A DNA stretch of 46,127 bases, from positions 1 to 46,127 of the forward strand of contig CAZABP010000038.1 in the NCBI GenBank assembly GCA_964483245.1. The letters run 5' to 3'. Source of the DNA: CAZABP01 sp964483245. GTDB taxonomy: Bacteria > Planctomycetota > UBA1135 > UBA2386. The notes below the pieces were generated by a model, which ran no database searches, was not told the DNA's origin, and saw only the letters and a program-made list of their open reading frames with translations. A program made the position numbers and the translations under genes. Each line of letters begins with the position of its first letter. Position 1 is the stretch's first letter. Below, one piece after another: positions 45,773-46,127 of this stretch.

Positions 45773-46127
45773 ATGCGATTCACGCTCCCAGCAGCGCTGC
45801 TGCTAGGTTTCGCTCCATTGTTCGCTCAAGACGGCACTGCGCCCGCATCTGCGCAGCCCGTACAGGAATCCCCCGTCGCCCAGGCCTGGCGCCAGTTCCT
45901 TCGGGACCACGGCACCTGGCAGGTCGAATGGAACGCGGCGACCGGCACCCCCAGCGCGATCTGGGGCCCCGGCATGCGGCTGGCCGAGCGTCGGATCGAC
46001 GAGCTCGGCGATGCCCGGAACTTCGCGCAGGCGACGCTGAACCGCTACGCCCAACTGCTCGGCCGCGGTGATTCGACGTTCGTCGAGCGGATCGGTCAGA
46101 AGGTCCGCCACGTCCACGTGTTCGTCT
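45773..46127 (+). CDS. Secreted M36-like metalloprotease, copy 3 (N-terminal part, cut by window end)
   Basis: About 118 residues are visible: signal peptide MRFTLPAALLLGFAPLFAQ, then QAWRQFLRDHGTWQVEWNAA and the start of the FTP propeptide. The DNA is almost the same as that of copy 2 over all 355 visible bases. GGAG nine bases before the ATG is the likely ribosome-binding site. The catalytic domain lies outside the window, so activity cannot be judged; a third tandem protease is the natural reading. Confidence 0.9.
   Translation, partial: MRFTLPAALLLGFAPLFAQDGTAPASAQPVQESPVAQAWRQFLRDHGTWQVEWNAATGTPSAIWGPGMRLAERRIDELGDARNFAQATLNRYAQLLGRGDSTFVERIGQKVRHVHVFV
45773..46127 (+). repeat. Copy 3 segment nearly identical to 42606-42960
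   Basis: One mismatch seen by eye in 355 bp (T at 45818 against C at 42651), offset 3167 nt. It is cut by the window end. Confidence 0.9.

Overview
The window is a GC-rich bacterial chromosome segment of 46,127 bases with dense, mostly operonic genes on both strands. I see no rRNA, tRNA, CRISPR array or insertion sequence. Several features point to a member of the Planctomycetota, probably a lineage with few close relatives: a Ser/Thr kinase with a divergent formylglycine-generating-enzyme-like (SUMF1) C-terminus, very long secreted proteins that end in a shared C-terminal module, a NagZ/beta-lactamase fusion, and a Gld-type ABC/DUF4340 cluster. This placement is inferred from gene content only.

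Layout. 1-1612 (minus): an ArsR-type regulator fused to a methyltransferase, followed directly by ahcY (cut by the window edge), which looks like a self-regulated S-adenosylhomocysteine recycling unit. 1829-3493 (minus): an exported M28 metallopeptidase. 3666-4199 (plus): a GNAT acetyltransferase. 4290-12086 (plus): a compact six-gene cluster with a pentapeptide-repeat protein, a membrane Ser/Thr kinase with an apparent CTG start, an unknown 119-aa basic-tailed protein, a KaiC/RecA-like ATPase, a GCS2 amidoligase fused to CBS domains, and an AstE/AspA-type deacylase. This is my main candidate for an undescribed system. It combines an ATP-dependent amide-forming enzyme and an amide-hydrolysing enzyme with a nucleotide-sensing module, a KaiC-like ATPase and a protein kinase. 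12164-13108 (plus): a DUF222-like protein without an HNH nuclease domain.

13235-17736 (minus): pepA, a lipoprotein and acetyl-CoA synthetase as a tight unit. 18203-19477 (minus): a secreted protein with the shared C-terminal module. 19542-29846 (minus): a run of tightly packed genes. In transcription order they are a Gld-type ABC ATPase, a permease, a GldG-like protein, a DUF4340 protein, a lipoprotein, the MrfA (YprA) helicase, the MrfB (YprB) exonuclease with an apparent frameshift, and an APC amino acid permease. 30104-33618 (minus): nagB overlapping a secreted GH3 (NagZ-like)/beta-lactamase-fold fusion, consistent with amino-sugar or peptidoglycan turnover.

33815-46127 (plus): a secretome island made of two tandem duplications. 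The first is a pair of secreted proteins of about 865 residues. The second is at least three secreted M36/fungalysin-like zinc metalloproteases, the third cut by the window end. Both arrays show strongly homogenised DNA blocks (456 bp with no mismatch seen between protease copies 1 and 2; one mismatch in 355 bp between copies 2 and 3), which suggests recent gene conversion or duplication. Hairpins resembling intrinsic terminators separate the units.
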